Assembly (NCBI GenBank): GCA_023205875.1
Contig: CP060755.1
Coordinates: forward strand, 682,001-746,000
Direction: 5' to 3'
Origin: Chloropicon primus
Lineage: Eukaryota; Chlorophyta; Chloropicophyceae; Chloropicales; Chloropicaceae
Length of the DNA stretch: 64,000 bases
The notes under the pieces are model-generated. The model searched no databases, had not been told where the DNA came from, and worked only from the letters and a program-made list of their open reading frames with translations. This document shows positions 52,938 through 61,800 of the stretch, one piece after another. The position numbers and the translations under genes were made by a program. How positions within the stretch are numbered: the stretch's first letter is position 1; every line of letters starts with the position of its first letter.

Positions 52938-55526
52938 ATGGAGGTGATGCCGTTGAAGAAGGAAGACGGCGGAGAGAGGGTTGTGAAGATGAGCCCTTGG
53001 ACGAAGAGCTTCTCCAAGCAGTTCAAGTACGCGACCGTGCGCCCGGTGCCGGTCATGGAAGGCTACCTTCCTGGCGCGGCGAAGAACAGGCTGAGCATCA
53101 ATGAGGGGGAGATCTCCCCCGCTTCGAGGAGGCAGCGTGAGAGCTCGATCAGGGAGGGCACCCAGAGAAGAGAGAGTGCGGCCAGGGGGGAGAGCAGGAG
53201 GTTCTCCTTCATGTCCTCCGCGGCCGAATTCAACAAGCTTCTTATTGCTCACGGCGAGAGTCAGAAGCCCGAGAAAGGCAGCGCCGCGAAGAGGAAGCCG
53301 AGGGCAAACAAGCGCGACAGGCTTTCCTCGGGCACCTTCTCGAACCTCACTGGGAAGAACCCGAGGCAGGCCTTGCTGGCCACTTACATTGGCTCGTCCA
53401 ATTCTCACTGCGGCAAGACCATGTTGTACTTCACTTTGGTGTCGGGCGTGCTGCTCTTCCTCTTGGGTTTCATCGTGGGCATGGGTGTCTTGCCGGTGGT
53501 CATTGACGACATGATCAAGAAGGCACTCATCGTCTCCCCCGATGGCCCGTGCTTCTCGGAGAGTGATGGTGGCATGTGCCCGGGCTCCGTCCAGTCGCAC
53601 TACTATCTTTGGAACATCACCAATCCGCACGAGTACCTTGAGGGCAGCCAGGCTCCAGAGCTCCAGGAGGTGGGTCCATTCGTTTACAATTCTTACGAGA
53701 AGGTGTACAACGCGAGCTTTTCGACCAACAAGACCATGGTGAACTACGACTACACCTACTTTTGGGACTACTCTGCCCAAGACAGCTGTGAAGCGTGCCA
53801 GGACCTTGACAGCATGACCATCTACACGGTGAACTCTGCCTACTTGACGGCCCTCAACCAAGCTGGGGGCTCGGAGACCTCTCTGATCATGGCCTTCCTG
53901 CCTCAGGTGTTTGGAGGCTTGTACGACGGCCTGAAGTACGTGGTCTCCGCCGTTGCTCCGAATGCCACGACCGAGGAAGAAATTGATCAGCTCGTTTTCG
54001 CCCAGTGGGCAAACTGCTCTGTCTTGAGCAACAGTGCGTCCACCCTCCCTGCCTACCAGGAGAACGACCCCTACGTCCCAGAGGTAGGAGCGTGGGTGAA
54101 TGCGAACCTTGACAACGCTACGTTCTCCTCGGGCGTGTCTGCCCAAGTTGCTGCCAAGCTGTTCGGAAGGCAAACTGCTGTTGATGCCTCTGATCCCTTT
54201 CCAGATCCGCTGTCATTTATCGGCGCGGCCATGATGCTGCCCGAAGCTGCCTTCTCGATGATGTCCGGCCTGCCGACTGAGCAGGTCGCGATGCTGAAGG
54301 GGTACTTCTACTATGTGATCAACACGTACGGCAAGATGGTTCTCACCGCGGTTGTTGGACCTCCGCTCGGAGATGCCTCCACAGGCGTGGTCATCAAGCG
54401 CACTGCCAAGGAGCTCCTGGAGGGTTGGCAAGACCCCCTCATGGCTGCTTTCATGCCAGGACTCAACATTTCGTACAACCTGGGCTTCCACACCGACCTC
54501 ATCGATGCCATTGACGACCAAATGGCAAGCGGTACCCTCGACTTCAGCCACCCCTACGTGTTCAACAAGGAGGCGATGACGGGCCAGTACAAGCCATCTG
54601 AGATCGGAGAGCTCATCGCATTCGAGGACCTGAGAGAAATTCAGCACGGTAACGGGACCAGCAGAGTCCACGGGAGAAGCATGGAGCCCGCGACTGGATT
54701 CAGGTTCTACAACTTCCGCGAGGAGTACAATTTCACCATGTTCCACGAAGGCATCCAGAGGCCGATCACGTTCTTGAGAGATGAGAAGACCTCCACCGTC
54801 CGGAAGATCGACGCCTTGCACTTCAAGCTGGATCCCAACGACATGGTCTCTTGCGCCACCAATGCCACGCAGTGCGTTTACGCTGACAGCATCGACGGAG
54901 CGTGGAACATCTCCACGGTGTACATGACGGAGAGCTCGGGAACCTTCCCCCAGTGGTCCGGCGAAGGCGGCGACCCAGCACAGGGCCCGCACTTGACCTT
55001 CAACCCGGAGCACAGGAGGGAGTGGGGAGTTGACATCGAGCCCCGCATGGGCGTCGCGCTGAAGATCACCATGCCTTTCCAGTACAACTACTTTGTGGCC
55101 CCGACGGATGTTCTCCACCAGACGATCTGGAAGCCGAACGGGACCAGCGCCCCTGACGGAGCCTGGATCCCGAACTTTTACTACGACCTGCAGTCAGAGA
55201 TATCGGCAAAGGACGCCATCAAGCTCAGAGAGGGTCTCTTCATTCTCAAGGTGATCACCCTGACCCTCCTTTGCGGTCTTCCGCTCGGGGGAATCATCAT
55301 GGTCGTGTTCTCCACCTACAAGCTCTTCTTCTCCCTCGACACCATTGAGAAGGAGAAGCTGCTCAAGGAGAAGCTTCAGACCAGGGCGTCCACCGTGAAG
55401 GTGAACAGAGAGTCCATGAAGATGGCCAAACATGATTTGGAGAAGGGAATCAAGAAAGACCCCTTGAACAGGCACCAGTACTCGTTCACCCAGATGACCA
55501 AGATCCCAAAGTCTTCCCTGCATTAA
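52938..55526 (+). CDS. CD36/LIMP-2/SR-B family scavenger receptor-like protein
   Basis: The protein is 862 residues from ATG 52938, longer than the usual 470-550. CD36-family proteins have two membrane spans and a large glycosylated loop that carries lipids through a tunnel. A 165-residue basic cytoplasmic N-terminus comes first. TM1 is at about 166-195 (MLYFTLVSGVLLFLLGFIVG). The ectodomain opens with the family motif YLWNITNPHEYLEG, VGPFVYNSYEKVYNASFSTN, and contains many N-glycosylation sites; further signatures are VHGRSMEPATGFRFYNFREE and PRMGVALKITMPFQYNYFV. TM2 is at about 767-795 (GLFILKVITLTLLCGLPLGG), then a charged tail of about 65 residues. A role in lipid uptake, adhesion or lysosomal membrane is inferred. 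A spliced upstream exon (from ATG 52682) is possible. Confidence 0.9.
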   Translation: MEVMPLKKEDGGERVVKMSPWTKSFSKQFKYATVRPVPVMEGYLPGAAKNRLSINEGEISPASRRQRESSIREGTQRRESAARGESRRFSFMSSAAEFNKLLIAHGESQKPEKGSAAKRKPRANKRDRLSSGTFSNLTGKNPRQALLATYIGSSNSHCGKTMLYFTLVSGVLLFLLGFIVGMGVLPVVIDDMIKKALIVSPDGPCFSESDGGMCPGSVQSHYYLWNITNPHEYLEGSQAPELQEVGPFVYNSYEKVYNASFSTNKTMVNYDYTYFWDYSAQDSCEACQDLDSMTIYTVNSAYLTALNQAGGSETSLIMAFLPQVFGGLYDGLKYVVSAVAPNATTEEEIDQLVFAQWANCSVLSNSASTLPAYQENDPYVPEVGAWVNANLDNATFSSGVSAQVAAKLFGRQTAVDASDPFPDPLSFIGAAMMLPEAAFSMMSGLPTEQVAMLKGYFYYVINTYGKMVLTAVVGPPLGDASTGVVIKRTAKELLEGWQDPLMAAFMPGLNISYNLGFHTDLIDAIDDQMASGTLDFSHPYVFNKEAMTGQYKPSEIGELIAFEDLREIQHGNGTSRVHGRSMEPATGFRFYNFREEYNFTMFHEGIQRPITFLRDEKTSTVRKIDALHFKLDPNDMVSCATNATQCVYADSIDGAWNISTVYMTESSGTFPQWSGEGGDPAQGPHLTFNPEHRREWGVDIEPRMGVALKITMPFQYNYFVAPTDVLHQTIWKPNGTSAPDGAWIPNFYYDLQSEISAKDAIKLREGLFILKVITLTLLCGLPLGGIIMVVFSTYKLFFSLDTIEKEKLLKEKLQTRASTVKVNRESMKMAKHDLEKGIKKDPLNRHQYSFTQMTKIPKSSLH

Positions 55527-55734
55527 TGAATCAAGAGAGCTTCTGCCCCAAGCCCATGAACGATACCAGATAATAGCAAACTTTTTCGTGTGTAATCGCA
55601 CCAACGCATTGCTCTCTATTTTCCCAACAGGCGCCACATCAGCATTGCATTGTGTTCCACAACTCCCAACCCCCACCACCACCTGGGCCTCTCCGTTTTC
55701 CTCCACACAGCAGAGGAGGCCGAGGACTGGCGCG
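55527..55734. promoter_or_regulatory. Spacer between CD36-like and aminodeoxychorismate synthase genes
   Basis: 208 bases with GTGTGTAATCG about 60 bases after the CD36-like stop (possible 3'-end signal). Confidence 0.35.
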
Positions 55735-58170
55735 ATGGGCCGGTCTCGCGCCTGCCGGGTTCTCCTGGTGGACAATTACGACAGCTACACGTACAACCTC
55801 TACCAGATGCTCTCCGTGGTGCATGTGGAAGGAACCTCGGTCGAGGTCGACGTCATGAAGAACGACGCCGTCCCTTTCTCTCGGTTGAGACCCAGCATCA
55901 TCGAGTACGACGCGATCGTTCTGTCTCCTGGACCGGGGACGCCAGAATGCGAGCAGGACGTCGGCGTGTGCAGGGACATCCTCGATCATCTCGTAGACGT
56001 CCCGATCTTGGGCGTGTGCCTCGGGCATCAGGCGCTGGCGCACGCGTACGGCGCCAAAGTTGTGAAAGCGCCGGTCCCTTTCCACGGGAGGTTGAGCAGA
56101 GTGACGACGACGTGCTCCTCGGATGATGAGGTCGGCAGGGGCTCGGAGCTCTTCGCAGGCATCCCAAGTGACGGCGGCTTCGACGTTGTCAGGTACCACT
56201 CCCTCGTCGTGGACGAGGCCAGCCTGCCGGACTGCCTACTGCCCCTGGCCTGGACGAGTCCGGACGAGGAGAGCAAAGGAAGGAGGCTGCTCATGGCCAT
56301 CATGCATCGGGACTACCCCCACTATGGGGTTCAGTTCCACCCGGAGAGCATCTGCACCTCGCACGGAGCGACCCTCCTGAAAAACTTCGTCGGCATGGCG
56401 CTCAAGGGGGTTGGAACCCAAGCGAGGCGGTCGTGCTTGGGCCTGGAGAGCGGGAACGGGAGCGAGGCGGTCGTGCCGGGGGTCTGCCGCCCCTCTGAGG
56501 GGAGGGTGGAGAGGGGCGAACCTTGCGCCAGGATCCACCGGGGCATCGCAGATGGCGGGCTGTGGATCAATGCTCTCGCGCTCAAGAGCGAAGAGCGCAT
56601 CGATGCTGAGAAGATGTTCCTCGACTGCTGCTTCGGGGGCGGCGGGGAGCAAGGGAGCCAGGACACGTTCTGGCTCGACAGCTCGAACCTTGACTACAGC
56701 GGCGCGAGGTTCTCGTACATGGGGAGGAGGGGAGGGAAATTCTGGAGAAGGATTGAGTACGTCCTCGGCGACCAGTCTGAGCTCTTGGGCACCATGAAGA
56801 TTGGCGACACGGAGGGAGGTGAGGAGGTTCTCACCTTTAGGAAAGAGGACGGCATCACATTTTGGGATTGCATGGACGGCATGGTCCAGGAAACGAGCAA
56901 GCGCATGTCGGATCAGGGGGCTCACTTCATCTGTGGCGGTGACGGGGAGCTGGGAACGCTTCCGAGCGGGTGGTCCTTGAAGAACGACGGAGGAGCGGCC
57001 GAGGGTGACCCCCTCCCCTTCGACTTTCAGTGCGGGTTCGTGGGCTACATCGGGTACGAAATGAAGGCTCAGTGCGGGGGATCGATGAAACACGAGGCCA
57101 GTCACCCGGACTCCTTTTTCTTCTTCGCTGACCAGGTCATCGCAATCGACCACGATGACGGCACCATCTACTTTTTGGAGCTCAGCGAACACAAGCTGGA
57201 CGGACCCTCCAGCTGGATGAAGGGAGCGCTGGCGTCCATGACGGGAGACTCGCTCGCTGGCGTAGATCCCGGATCGGGGGGCTTGCCGTGCGACAAAAAC
57301 CTCAAGGAAAGCGCGGAGTGGTCCAGGATTCACGAGGAGTACGTCGGGGACATCGGGTCTTGCAAAGAATACTTGCTCGACGGCGATTCGTACGAGATTT
57401 GCCTGACAAACAGGTTGAAGATCGAAGGCGAATTCCAAAATGCTCTGGACTACTACCGCTTGCTCCGGCAAAGGAACCCCGCGCCCTACTCGGCCTTCCT
57501 GGACTTCACGTCGCGTGCGCCGGACCAGAAGACGGGGTTGACGATATGTTGCAGCAGCCCGGAAAGATTCTTGAAATTGACGCGAGCCGGCGTCCTCGAG
57601 GCCAAGCCGATCAAGGGCACGATCCGAAGAGGGCGCACCAAGGACGAGGACGCGGAGGCCCTCAACACCCTGCGCTGCTCAGGCAAAGATAGGGCTGAGA
57701 ACCTCATGATTGTTGACCTGCTGAGGAACGACCTTGGGCGCGTCTCGGAATTGGGATCGGTGCACGTGCCCAAGCTGATGGACGTCGAGAGTTACGCCAC
57801 CGTGCATCAGATGGTTTCGACGGTGAGGGGCCAGAAAGCGCAGGGCGTGACTCCGGTGGACTGCATACGTTGTGCCTTTCCCGCGGGATCGATGACAGGC
57901 GCCCCGAAAATCAGGACGATGCAGATCATCGACGACTTGGAGATGGAGTCCAGGGGCGTGTACAGCGGCACGATAGGATACATCTCCTGCCGCGACGGTT
58001 GTTTCGACATGAACGTGGTCATCCGAACCGCCATTTTCTCCGGCACGGGTACCATCGTAGGAGCCGGCGGAGCCATCACGATTCAATCCAATGCGGAAAG
58101 CGAGTTCGACGAGATTGTAGTCAAAGCCGAAGTTCTCGTGTCCACGCCGTCCTCGCGAGGTCAACCGTGA
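55735..58170 (+). CDS. pabAB: Aminodeoxychorismate synthase, fused PabA-PabB
   Basis: The protein is 811 residues, intronless. The enzyme makes 4-amino-4-deoxychorismate from chorismate and glutamine for folate synthesis. Residues 1-230 are the glutamine amidotransferase: LLVDNYDSYTYNLYQ, IVLSPGPGTPECEQD, the nucleophile Cys in ILGVCLGHQALAHAYG and the His/Glu pair in HYGVQFHPESICTSHG. The PabB part begins near residue 260 and ends with the chorismate-binding domain: LTICCSSPERFLKLTRAGVL, KPIKGTIRRG, AENLMIVDLLRNDLGRVSEL, AFPAGSMTGAPKIRTMQIID and GVYSGTIGYISCRDG. PIKGT, rather than PIAGT, marks PabB and not TrpE. The chosen start (ATG 55735, MGRSRACRVLLVDNYDSY) leaves no transit peptide; an upstream in-frame extension has no ATG. 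The fused form is that of plants, fungi and many protists. Confidence 0.96.
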   Translation: MGRSRACRVLLVDNYDSYTYNLYQMLSVVHVEGTSVEVDVMKNDAVPFSRLRPSIIEYDAIVLSPGPGTPECEQDVGVCRDILDHLVDVPILGVCLGHQALAHAYGAKVVKAPVPFHGRLSRVTTTCSSDDEVGRGSELFAGIPSDGGFDVVRYHSLVVDEASLPDCLLPLAWTSPDEESKGRRLLMAIMHRDYPHYGVQFHPESICTSHGATLLKNFVGMALKGVGTQARRSCLGLESGNGSEAVVPGVCRPSEGRVERGEPCARIHRGIADGGLWINALALKSEERIDAEKMFLDCCFGGGGEQGSQDTFWLDSSNLDYSGARFSYMGRRGGKFWRRIEYVLGDQSELLGTMKIGDTEGGEEVLTFRKEDGITFWDCMDGMVQETSKRMSDQGAHFICGGDGELGTLPSGWSLKNDGGAAEGDPLPFDFQCGFVGYIGYEMKAQCGGSMKHEASHPDSFFFFADQVIAIDHDDGTIYFLELSEHKLDGPSSWMKGALASMTGDSLAGVDPGSGGLPCDKNLKESAEWSRIHEEYVGDIGSCKEYLLDGDSYEICLTNRLKIEGEFQNALDYYRLLRQRNPAPYSAFLDFTSRAPDQKTGLTICCSSPERFLKLTRAGVLEAKPIKGTIRRGRTKDEDAEALNTLRCSGKDRAENLMIVDLLRNDLGRVSELGSVHVPKLMDVESYATVHQMVSTVRGQKAQGVTPVDCIRCAFPAGSMTGAPKIRTMQIIDDLEMESRGVYSGTIGYISCRDGCFDMNVVIRTAIFSGTGTIVGAGGAITIQSNAESEFDEIVVKAEVLVSTPSSRGQP

Positions 58171-58388
58171 TTGATTGATCCCCATCGTGGCTCTCTTTCG
58201 CTGTATTGTATTATGTATTGTATTATGTATCAAAGAGGAAGAGACACGCGCGTTGGCCAACAATCCAACCGTGGCAACCTTCCCTTGCCCTGCATCAATA
58301 GTCCAACACCCTTTCTCGCCATCGATCTCGCCCAAAGTCTGCAAGCCAAGATATCAAGCTCGAGAGAGAGAGAGAGAAGAGAGAGAAG

Positions 58389-58424
<36 letters not shown>

Positions 58425-58514
58425 AGAGAGGGCCGTCGCGACGCTGTCAAGTGCTGGAGGGAGGGCTGCGACGAGAAGCTTCGACTTGCACGAGGAACTC
58501 ACACACCGACCGAC
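58171..58514. promoter_or_regulatory. Spacer upstream of the STMP1-like gene
   Basis: 344 bases. A 13-base tandem repeat (TGTATTGTATTA unit, about 58202-58229) lies just after the synthase stop, and a long (GA)n tract at about 58362-58431 lies on the sense strand about 85 bases before the next ATG. Confidence 0.45.
58362..58431 (+). repeat. (GA)n tract in the 5' region of the STMP1-like gene
   Basis: Long (GA)n with periodic GAAGA interruptions, ending about 85 bases before the start codon at 58515. Confidence 0.95.
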
Positions 58515-58752
58515 ATGGGCGCCGCGGGGACTCTCCTCGCCCTTTCCGCAGGCGTTGTCTTGGGCGTGTTCATCTCCCAACAGTACGCAGTTCCGGACGT
58601 GAAGCAAGGCGTGGACTGGCTGGTAAGTGAAGAAGAAGCAGAAGCCAGGGAGGGCATTTCGTGGCGCCGATACTGACGAAGCTCTTCGCTCCGTGTTGCA
58701 GGGCCAGCAAGTGAAGAAGGTGGATAAGGTGTACAAGAAGAAGAACGACTGA
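58515..58752 (+). CDS. STMP1: STMP1-like mitochondrial micropeptide, 52 residues
   Basis: Two exons (58515-58622, 58702-58752) give a 52-residue protein, in phase 0 with a GTAAGT donor and a TTGCAG acceptor. It has one N-terminal membrane segment (GTLLALSAGVVLGVFISQQY), then AVPDVKQGVDWL, then a Lys-rich tail (VKKVDKVYKKKND). Human STMP1 (47 residues, DUF4535) has the same layout: [20 protein letters not shown] followed by a Lys-rich helix. The G-x-x-x-G-x-[YF]-[IL]-[AS]-Q-x-Y-x-[IV]-P pattern is shared. STMP1 sits in the inner mitochondrial membrane and associates with respiratory complexes. The gene is too short for many gene finders and is tail-to-tail with VPS15. Confidence 0.82.
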
Positions 58753-58856
58753 GTAACGCATTGGCACGGGGCAGAGTGAAGAGGGGAATAATGATAGACG
58801 GTACATATATATCTCTGTAAATACAATTCTTGTACATGAAAACAAGAAAGCAGGAG
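58753..58856. other. Tail-to-tail spacer with palindromic TGTACA
   Basis: 104 bases between the STMP1-like and VPS15 stops. CTGTAAATAC and TTGTACATG (TGTACA at 58832-58837) are candidate 3'-end signals; the latter reads the same on both strands. Confidence 0.45.
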
Positions 58857-61800
58857 TTACTTCCAAGCTTTGATGATCCCGTCCCGACTGCAGGATAAGA
58901 CGATCCTTTCCTGAGAGTCCAGAAGGGCGAGGTCGAGGATAGAGTCCTCATGGTACGTTTTCGAGCCCCCCTCCGTGGCCTTCCCCTTTGCAGCCTTCTG
59001 GTTCCCTTTCTGCTGCTGGCTCGGAGACTGGGCCTCTTTTCCCGCGCCGTGCTTTGCCTCCTCGACGGTGGAGATGCCATTGAATATCTTCTTCGCGTAG
59101 TACACCGGAGGCTTGACGATCCAGTCCATGGGATTGCCCGTGCTGTTGCCCGCGCTGAGCTTGGCGTAGGGGCCGCACATAAGGTAGCTGAACTCAAACC
59201 TTTGTGGGTCCCAGAACCTCATGAACTGGTCGCTTCCCGCTGTGAGGAAGCCCCCGTTAGGAAGTGGCAAGATGGCTCGGTGCCCCACACCCGCTCTCGC
59301 TTGAAGTAGTGGAGCTCCCTGCGTTGGTGTTTGGGGGGATTGGGGCGAGCTCAGCGCGTGCATAGTGCCCAGCTCCCGCGACCTCAGGTGGCTGTTCACT
59401 GCCTCTGACTCAGCGTCCAGGTCAGAGAGAGATTTGGAGCTCACGGAGAGAGAAGGCGAGCAAGAGCTCGGGTTACCGGCGTACGAGTTTGCTCCCTCGC
59501 TCAAGTTCCTGAAAATCTGCTCGCACCTGCCCTCAAAGATATTCCACACCGCCGTCTCGTGCTCCCCTGCACTTATCAACACGCGGCAGTTCTCCGAATT
59601 GCTGTCGTTCTCCATCAGATCGTTGTACGGGACCATCGCGTGGATATCCCTTCGATGAGGATGCTGCCACTGCTTGGCGCACATCGAAAACCTCAGATCA
59701 AACAGCGAGACGACGCCAACGTTGGTTATCGTGGCCAGCCACGTTTGCTTCAGGTCCTCGCAGAACATGCTCCGAAGCATCCCCAGGGAGGGAGCCAGGC
59801 TCAGGGTCCACGCGTCCTTTCCCTGCCTGTGGTCGTAACCATGAATGGAGCCGTGCTCGGTCGCGTAGCAGATAACGTTTTCGTCGCAGACAGAAAGCCC
59901 TAGAGCTGCTCCTTCAGACCCCTTGGCAGATGTCCCCGCATCGCATGCGTTCCCAATGCGAGTGATCCCGGTGTACTGGTCCGGGAGCCCTTGGCGCGTC
60001 ACATACTCCACATTCCATAAGTGAACTGACCCGTCGCTAGATGCGGACGCCACGCTTTGCTTCGACTGCAGTAGCGAGGCGCAAGAAAGAATCCGACCTC
60101 CCTGCTTGGAGTAGGTAAGCCTGGACTTGAAGGAGATATCCTTCTCCAACTTCCTGCAGTCCCAAATTTTGCACGTGCCGTCGTCACTCGCGGACGTGAG
60201 GAAGAAGTTGTCTTCCGATATACTCAACTTGTTCACAGCTCTCTTGTGCTCCGCCAGGTGAGAGATCAAGATGCCTTGCGGCTGCCAGGTGTACGTGTAT
60301 GATCGTGGATTGGCATGGCCACTCACACCAGTCGACAGCGCATCCACGACTGCGTCTGAAATGTTCCTCTGGTGAACCGCGCTTTGAGCGTTCTGGGTGG
60401 ATCCACGCGCGTTTTTCTCCACTTTCTGCTGGTTCCCATTCCGGCCAAAAAAGTTCGATTCATTTAGCATTGATATGCTCGCGGACGGGCCCCTCTGCGC
60501 GACGTTGTCGTCCATAGATTGCCTCTGCACTTCCGCTGCGCTGCTGTGCAACACTTTTTTCAAGGTGCTGTGGTTTTGAAGAGCCCCGGTCCTGACTGCC
60601 GTGTGCATGGACTGCTCGGGTGTGCTCAAGAAATCCGATTTGGCCACCGAATAGATTGCTATCCCTGGGCTCAGGCGAGAATCTTGCACATTCCCCGACG
60701 CGTTCTGTTGCGGATGCTGCCGCATGTTCAACTTTCTATTCTCGAGCCTGACATTCTGCATCCCCAAGCAATCGAAGATGCACATCTCGTCCCTCAGATT
60801 CGGGCACTCGACGGACCAGTTCACATCCTTCAATCGAGGAAGGAGGTGAGCGTAGATGTCAACCTGAGACAAGCGCCTCGCACACGCTGCCACAAGCTTC
60901 ACGCTCGATACAAAGACTTGGATCGGTATACTTTGAAGGGAAATTTGGTTTTGAAGCGAAACTTGACGCGGATGCTGCTGACCTTCCTGGTGCTGGACTC
61001 CGCCGAGGAAGGGTTTGCACTTCTCGACCAAGCCCAGGAGCGTGATTTTTTCCAGGACATACGCATTCGTGCCAATGGACTTGCTCTCCACGAGCCTGCA
61101 GAGGCACGAGAGACAGCTTGACAGGACTTCGGGCTCAGGGTCAAGGAATGCTTGCTCCACGCAAGGAATCAAGAACGACTCGAGGACTTTCACATTCCCC
61201 AGCTTATTTCGTGGCACGGTGTACCTGCACACAATCGGTAGCTGCTTGAAAAAGTCTCTTCTCACGTGCCAGTCGCTGTGGTTCAAGAAAGTAATAAATA
61301 AAGGGAGGAGCAGGTTGTTGGTCTCCTGCACCCCGAAGAAGTCGCAAAAGCATTCGAAATTCTGCATCGTCGCTTGCATGGTTGCGCTTGTCGAATGCCC
61401 CCCGGTGGTCAAATCGATCAAAATCTTGGAAACCTCCTTCTTCAGGACTGCCAAGTGAGTCATACGAGTTTGGCGGTCGCCTTTCCTTTCGCCCGCCTGA
61501 TCGCCGTCTTCAGCGGGCTGCGCCGCACGCGTGTGCTGCAGAGGGATCCGCAGAAGTCTGCAAGCCACTTCGATCAGCTTCGGCAGCTCGCTCGCAAAGT
61601 GAACTCTGACCATTTCTTCAGGATCGGAGCACAATAACGCAAGGGAAGGGAAGATGTACTCGGAAAAAACTTTTTCCTCGCTCTCCGGAAGGGATTCCAC
61701 GCTTTTCAGGATTGTCGCTAGAGCAGAAAGAGCCATGGAGCGCACAATCGTGGAGCTTTGGTTCACCATGGACAGGAGATAAGGCAGGATCTGCTGCATT

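Noticed and set aside
52149-53104. Open frames in the 1.1-kb spacer before the CD36-like gene
   Set aside because: Start codons are non-ATG or lie in repeat sequence; products are basic low-complexity with no known motif. Only the short 52682-52726 segment is kept, as a possible exon.
55588-55734. Plastid-targeting extension of the aminodeoxychorismate synthase
   Set aside because: The in-frame sequence upstream of ATG 55735 begins with GTG and has no ATG, so a transit peptide cannot be supported.
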